From the NCBI RefSeq assembly GCF_901827175.1, contig NZ_LR594662.1, positions 5,332,001 to 5,396,000 on the forward strand: a stretch of DNA of 64,000 nucleotides. Direction: 5' to 3'. The translations under genes and the position numbers were made by a program. The notes below the pieces were generated by a model. The model worked only from the letters and a program-made list of their open reading frames with translations, had not been told where the DNA came from and did not search any database. The first letter of the stretch is position 1; the number at the start of each line of letters is the position of its first letter. The DNA is from Variovorax sp. RA8. Lineage in GTDB: Bacteria; Pseudomonadota; Gammaproteobacteria; Burkholderiales; Burkholderiaceae_C. Shown piece by piece: positions 60,540 through 64,000 of this stretch.

Positions 60540-61571
60540 ATGTCGTCACTGGTCCGCGCTGCGTGCCTCACCAACTACAGCGAGGTCGCGCGTGCCGGTG
60601 GCCTGGACCCCGCCCGGATGCTTCTTGACGCGGGCCTCAGCCCGAGCGTGCTGCACGAGCCGGACCTCATGATCCCGGTCGAGTGCGCCGGGCAACTGCT
60701 GCAGGCGTCCGCGATCATGTCGGGCAACGAGAGCTTCGGTCTGTGCATGGCCGAATCGCGACGGCTGTCCAACCTCGGCGCGGTCGGGATGCTGATCCGC
60801 GACCAGGCCACGTTGCGCGACTCGCTCGACGTGCTGATGCGCTACCAGCTCCTGCTCAATGGCTCGCTGTCGCTGATGATCGAGGAGCGCGCCGGCGTGG
60901 TCGTTCTCCGTGAGGAGGTCAAGGCCGGCAACGCGCAGCAGCCCACGCGCCAGAGAATCGAGCTGGCCCTCGGCGTGATGCTGCGGTTGATGCGCCAGTT
61001 TCTCGGGGCCGACTGGCAGCCGCGGCGCGTGTGCTTCGAGCACCCGGCACCGCGCGATGCCAGCGTGCATCACCGGCTGTTCGGCCATTGCGTCGAGTTC
61101 GACTCCGACTTCAACTGCATCGTCTGCGCGAAGACCGACCTCGATGCCCGCAACCCGTCCGCCGATCCGGCGATGGCGCGCTACGCGCAGCAGCTGCTCG
61201 ACGCCTCTGCCATGCCGCAGAGATCCACCATGCTCGAGGACGTGCGGCGGACGATCCTGCTGCTGCTGCCCAGTGGGCGCTGCACCATCGAACAGGTGGC
61301 CGAGCACCTGGGCGTGGCGGGCCGCACGGTCCAGCGCAGGCTCGCGGAACAGGGGCAGGACTTCTCCTCGATGGTGAACGGGATCCGCAAGGAGCTCGCC
61401 ACGCGCCATGTCATCGAGAGCGACCGTCCGTTGACCGAGGTGGCGATGCTCCTCGGCTTTTCCGCGCCGAGCGCACTCTCGCGCTGGTACCAGGCGCAGT
61501 TCGGTTGCAGCGCCAAGGAGAGCCGGGCTGCCCGCGCCGCCCGGCAGCGCGGGCAACGCGAAGCGCGATGA
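60540..61571 (+). CDS. AraC family transcriptional regulator
   Basis: 343-residue activator. The N-terminal part (MSSLVRAACLTNYSEVARAG) is the arabinose-binding-like PF12625 type sensor found in OruR/ArgR-like regulators. The C-terminal double helix-turn-helix has TIEQVAEHLGVAGRTVQRRL and the recognition segment LLGFSAPSALSRWYQAQFG. It is divergent from the TauD dioxygenase gene and upstream of the BKACE operon, so it probably controls one or both. A longer frame to 60420 exists but lies before the promoter. Confidence 0.87.
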   Translation: MSSLVRAACLTNYSEVARAGGLDPARMLLDAGLSPSVLHEPDLMIPVECAGQLLQASAIMSGNESFGLCMAESRRLSNLGAVGMLIRDQATLRDSLDVLMRYQLLLNGSLSLMIEERAGVVVLREEVKAGNAQQPTRQRIELALGVMLRLMRQFLGADWQPRRVCFEHPAPRDASVHHRLFGHCVEFDSDFNCIVCAKTDLDARNPSADPAMARYAQQLLDASAMPQRSTMLEDVRRTILLLLPSGRCTIEQVAEHLGVAGRTVQRRLAEQGQDFSSMVNGIRKELATRHVIESDRPLTEVAMLLGFSAPSALSRWYQAQFGCSAKESRAARAARQRGQREAR

Positions 61572-61743
61572 CTTTGCGCGTCGCGCAGGCGTAGCCGGCC
61601 GGCACCGCCCGGAAGGGGCGGACCGATGTCATGAAAAGCCAAGTACGAGGCATGCAATGTCAAGCATGGGCGCGATGACGGGGAGATGATTTGCCGCGTC
61701 GGTTCGCCCCCGTGCTCGCATTTCAACTTGGAGACCCATCAAC

Positions 61744-62802
61744 ATGAACTTCCTCGACGGCCACCTGTATCCCGAGAACCAGCAGCCGCTGATCATTACG
61801 GCCGCTCCCTATGCACCGGGCTGGATTCCCTCAGACTTCCCGGAAGATATCCCGGTCACGATGGAAGACCAGATCCAGAAGGCGGTGGACTGCTACGAAG
61901 CCGGCGCCACCGTGCTGCATCTGCATGTGCGGGAAGCCGACGGCAAGGGCAGCAAGCGCCTGTCCATGTTCAACGAGCTGATCGCCGGGGTGCGCGCCCG
62001 CGTGCCGGAAATGGTCATCCAGGTGGGGGGTTCCATCAGCTTCGCGCCGGAAGACGATGGCGCGGCTGCCAAGTGGCTGAGCGACGACACGCGGCACATG
62101 CTGGCCGAACTCACGCCCAAGCCCGACCAGGTGACGGTCACCGTCAACACGACGCAGATGAACGTGACGGAGCATGCAGGCATCGACGACTTCAAGGGCG
62201 TTTCGCGCGGCTTCCCGCACCTCTACAGCACCTACAGGGACATGATCGTTCCCTCGAACCCCAGCTGGGCCGAGGAACACATCCGGCGCCTGTCGGCCGC
62301 GGGAATCCAGAGTGCGTTCCAGTGCTACAACATCAACAGCTTCGAGACGATCGAGCGGATGATTCGCCGCGGCGTCTACAAGGGACCGCTGGTGATGAAC
62401 TGGGTGGCCATCAGCGGCGGCATGGACCAGGCGAACATCTACAACCTGGCCAACTTCCTGCGCGCCGCGCCCGATGGTTCGGTGATCACGGTGGAGAGCT
62501 CGGTGCTCAACGTGCTGCCCGTGAACATGATCGGCATGGCCCTGGGCCTGCATGTGCGCTGCGGCATCGAGGACGTGCTCTGGAACCAGACCCGCACCGG
62601 CAAGATGAGCTCCGTCGAGCAGATCAGGCAACTGGTGCGCATCGCCGGCGAACTCGGCCGCCCTATCGCGACAGCGCAGCAGGCACGGGACATCTTGAAG
62701 CTCGACGTCTTCTACGAGACTGCGGACGAGACGCTTCGGGAAAACGGCTTCGCGCCCAACCGCAACGGGGGCACCCAGGGCTTCCTGCGCAAGCCGATCT
62801 GA
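61744..62802 (+). CDS. 3-keto-5-aminohexanoate cleavage family protein (BKACE, DUF849)
   Basis: 352-residue TIM-barrel enzyme of the beta-keto acid cleavage family. These enzymes condense acetyl-CoA with a beta-keto acid to give acetoacetate and an acyl-CoA. The zinc-binding HLHVRE motif is near residue 60, with VIQVGGSISF and WVAISGGMD further on. Residues deciding substrate class cannot be judged by eye. The gene precedes a Bug binding protein by 18 bases, suggesting uptake and degradation of the same compound. Confidence 0.88.
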   Translation: MNFLDGHLYPENQQPLIITAAPYAPGWIPSDFPEDIPVTMEDQIQKAVDCYEAGATVLHLHVREADGKGSKRLSMFNELIAGVRARVPEMVIQVGGSISFAPEDDGAAAKWLSDDTRHMLAELTPKPDQVTVTVNTTQMNVTEHAGIDDFKGVSRGFPHLYSTYRDMIVPSNPSWAEEHIRRLSAAGIQSAFQCYNINSFETIERMIRRGVYKGPLVMNWVAISGGMDQANIYNLANFLRAAPDGSVITVESSVLNVLPVNMIGMALGLHVRCGIEDVLWNQTRTGKMSSVEQIRQLVRIAGELGRPIATAQQARDILKLDVFYETADETLRENGFAPNRNGGTQGFLRKPI

Positions 62803-62820
62803 ACCCCTGGGGGAATTGAC

Positions 62821-63813
62821 ATGGTTTCAAAGTTCCTGACACGGCGAACTCTCACGATCGCTGCCCTGTCCTGGGCGGCAGCACTTCCGCCTGCGCTGGC
62901 ACAGCAATGGCCCGACAAGCCCATCCGGCTCATCGTGCCCGCGCCGCCCGGCGGCGTCTCCGACCTGGTGGCTCGATTGCTCGCCGAACAGCTGCGGCCG
63001 AACCTGGGCCAGACCGTGCTGGTGGAGAACAAGCCAGGCGGCTCGGCCGTGGTGGCCGAGCGGGCCGTGATGGCGGCCCCCGCCGACGGCCACACCTGGA
63101 TGGTGGGGCCGTCGAGCATCATGTCCGACATCCCCCTGGTCGTGAAGACGCCGTACGACGTGTTCAAGACCTTCACCTACGTCGCAGAAGCCAGCAGCAT
63201 GATCCACGTGCTGGTCGCCAACGCGGGCTTTCCGCCCAACACCATCAAGGAAGTGCTCGACTACGCCAAGCACAACCCCCGATCGGTCAGCGTAGCGAAC
63301 CACGGTGCCGGCACACGCTCCAACCTCATGGGCGAAATGCTGAGGGAAAAGAGCGGCAACGACATGCTGATCGTTCCGTACAAGGGCTCGGCGCCCATCC
63401 TGGTCGACCTGCTGGGAAACCAGGTTCAGATGACCTTCGAAGTCGTGAGCAACGTCGTGCCGCACATCAGGAGCGGCAAGCTCAAGGCCTATGCGGTCGC
63501 CTCGTCGACGCGCTCCCAGCACCTGCCCGACGTGCCGAGTTTCGGCGAACTGGGGTTGCCCGATTTCGTCCTTCCTCACGCGAGCGTCGGTGTCTTCGTC
63601 TTGAGCAGCACGCCCAGGCCGATCGTCGATCGAATCCAGAGCGAGATGGCAAAAGTCGTACGCACACCGAAGTTCCGCGCAGCGCTGGCCGCCCAAGGCC
63701 TGGACTTTCCGCAGGATGCCTCGTTGGACCAGCTTCGGCAGACCTTGGATTCGACCACGGCGCACAACCAGGCCATCATCAGGAAGCTCCAGCTCAAGAT
63801 CGCGCCTGAGTGA
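62821..63813 (+). CDS. Bug/TctC family periplasmic substrate-binding protein
   Basis: 330-residue exported protein. A signal peptide ends near residue 28 (SWAAALPPALAQ). WPDKPIRLIVPAPPGGVSDLVARLLAE and VLVENKPGGSAVVAERAVM are Bug hallmarks. GGGGGAATTG before the ATG may serve as ribosome site. No TctA/TctB membrane genes follow in the window. Coupling with the BKACE gene suggests binding of a keto acid or its precursor. Confidence 0.9.
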   Translation: MVSKFLTRRTLTIAALSWAAALPPALAQQWPDKPIRLIVPAPPGGVSDLVARLLAEQLRPNLGQTVLVENKPGGSAVVAERAVMAAPADGHTWMVGPSSIMSDIPLVVKTPYDVFKTFTYVAEASSMIHVLVANAGFPPNTIKEVLDYAKHNPRSVSVANHGAGTRSNLMGEMLREKSGNDMLIVPYKGSAPILVDLLGNQVQMTFEVVSNVVPHIRSGKLKAYAVASSTRSQHLPDVPSFGELGLPDFVLPHASVGVFVLSSTPRPIVDRIQSEMAKVVRTPKFRAALAAQGLDFPQDASLDQLRQTLDSTTAHNQAIIRKLQLKIAPE

Positions 63814-63845
63814 GGCTTCCGCATCCGAATGCGAATCGTGACCGC

Positions 63846-64000
63846 TCAGCCTGTCGAACCGGCAAGCTTGGTGGTCTGGGCCGCGCTCGAGATTTCGGCG
63901 GCCGCGGCCTTCATCAGCTTGAGATAGCGCGACGCTGCTTCCTTTGGCGTCATCACCGACGCGATGAAGGTGATGTTGAGACACGCGATGACACGCTCAT
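63846..64000 (-). CDS. IclR family transcriptional regulator, C-terminal end (partial)
   Basis: The last 50 codons of a minus-strand gene running out of the window. The translation ERVIACLNITFIASVMTPKE and the following RYLKLMKAAAAEIS is the end of the IclR effector domain. It is convergent with the Bug gene and may regulate the BKACE cluster. Its stop lies in a short AGCCTGTCGA sequence that also occurs at 38185-38194. Confidence 0.72.
   Translation of the reverse strand, partial: ERVIACLNITFIASVMTPKEAASRYLKLMKAAAAEISSAAQTTKLAGSTG

Overview
The window is gene-dense, GC-rich DNA from a free-living aerobic betaproteobacterium, most likely a Comamonadaceae member close to Variovorax (Burkholderiales). 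The evidence is the gene content and order (cytochrome aa3 locus followed by rpoH, phaA-phaB, coaD-rsmD-M16 peptidases-ftsY), several periplasmic Bug/TctC-type binding proteins, frequent ATGA/GTGA start-stop overlaps, and two copies of an extragenic repeat of the kind common in that family. I see no rRNA, tRNA, CRISPR array, prophage or insertion sequence. The window reads as ordinary chromosome with catabolic islands.

Layout. 1-10.9 kb holds C4-dicarboxylate and storage metabolism: malic enzyme maeB, transporter dctA, a type II NADH dehydrogenase, a short stretch resembling a remnant of phaC, phaA, phaB, and a DctB/DctD-like two-component system. 10.9-18.2 kb (minus strand) holds a 5-oxoproline salvage operon (pxpB-pxpC-pxpA-pcp) fused by start-stop overlap to coaD, then rsmD behind a 22-codon leader ORF, and a pair of M16 peptidases. 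18.2-21.1 kb (plus strand) holds ftsY, a DUF962 membrane protein, and rpoH behind a perfect CIRCE operator. 21.2-31.0 kb (minus strand) is a complete aa3-type cytochrome c oxidase structural and assembly locus with heme A synthesis genes.

31.2-37.2 kb is housekeeping (methyltransferase, comF, trmL, MaoC, an orphan ParA) plus a KefF/KefC-like potassium efflux pair. 37.3-46.7 kb is a hydroxycinnamate/ferulate-type catabolic cluster: amidohydrolase, crotonase, feruloyl-CoA synthase-like ligase, SDR, Bug binding protein, exported tannase/feruloyl esterase-family protein, acyl-CoA dehydrogenase and a MarR regulator. Its genes overlap or nearly abut. 46.7-50.5 kb has small unknowns, a TauE-type permease, an RtcB RNA ligase and an ornithine cyclodeaminase homologue. 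50.6-54.1 kb is the lower beta-ketoadipate pathway (pcaI, pcaJ, pcaF) divergent from an IclR regulator, with a visible operator.

54.4-59.5 kb has exported proteins of unknown role, a D-amino-acid dehydrogenase-like flavoprotein, an HU protein with a lysine/alanine tail and an RBBP9-type hydrolase. 59.5-64 kb is a second, less understood catabolic cluster: TauD-type dioxygenase, AraC regulator, beta-keto acid cleavage enzyme, Bug binding protein, and the end of an IclR regulator.

Functionally, dicarboxylate import (DctA) feeds malic enzyme, giving pyruvate and NADPH that PhaA/PhaB could use. The aromatic cluster and the pca genes together suggest growth on plant phenolics. The most notable observations are the CIRCE site at rpoH, the apparent phaC remnant, the AIM24-like leader ORF ahead of rsmD, and the compact hydroxycinnamate cluster that lacks an obvious vanillin dehydrogenase.
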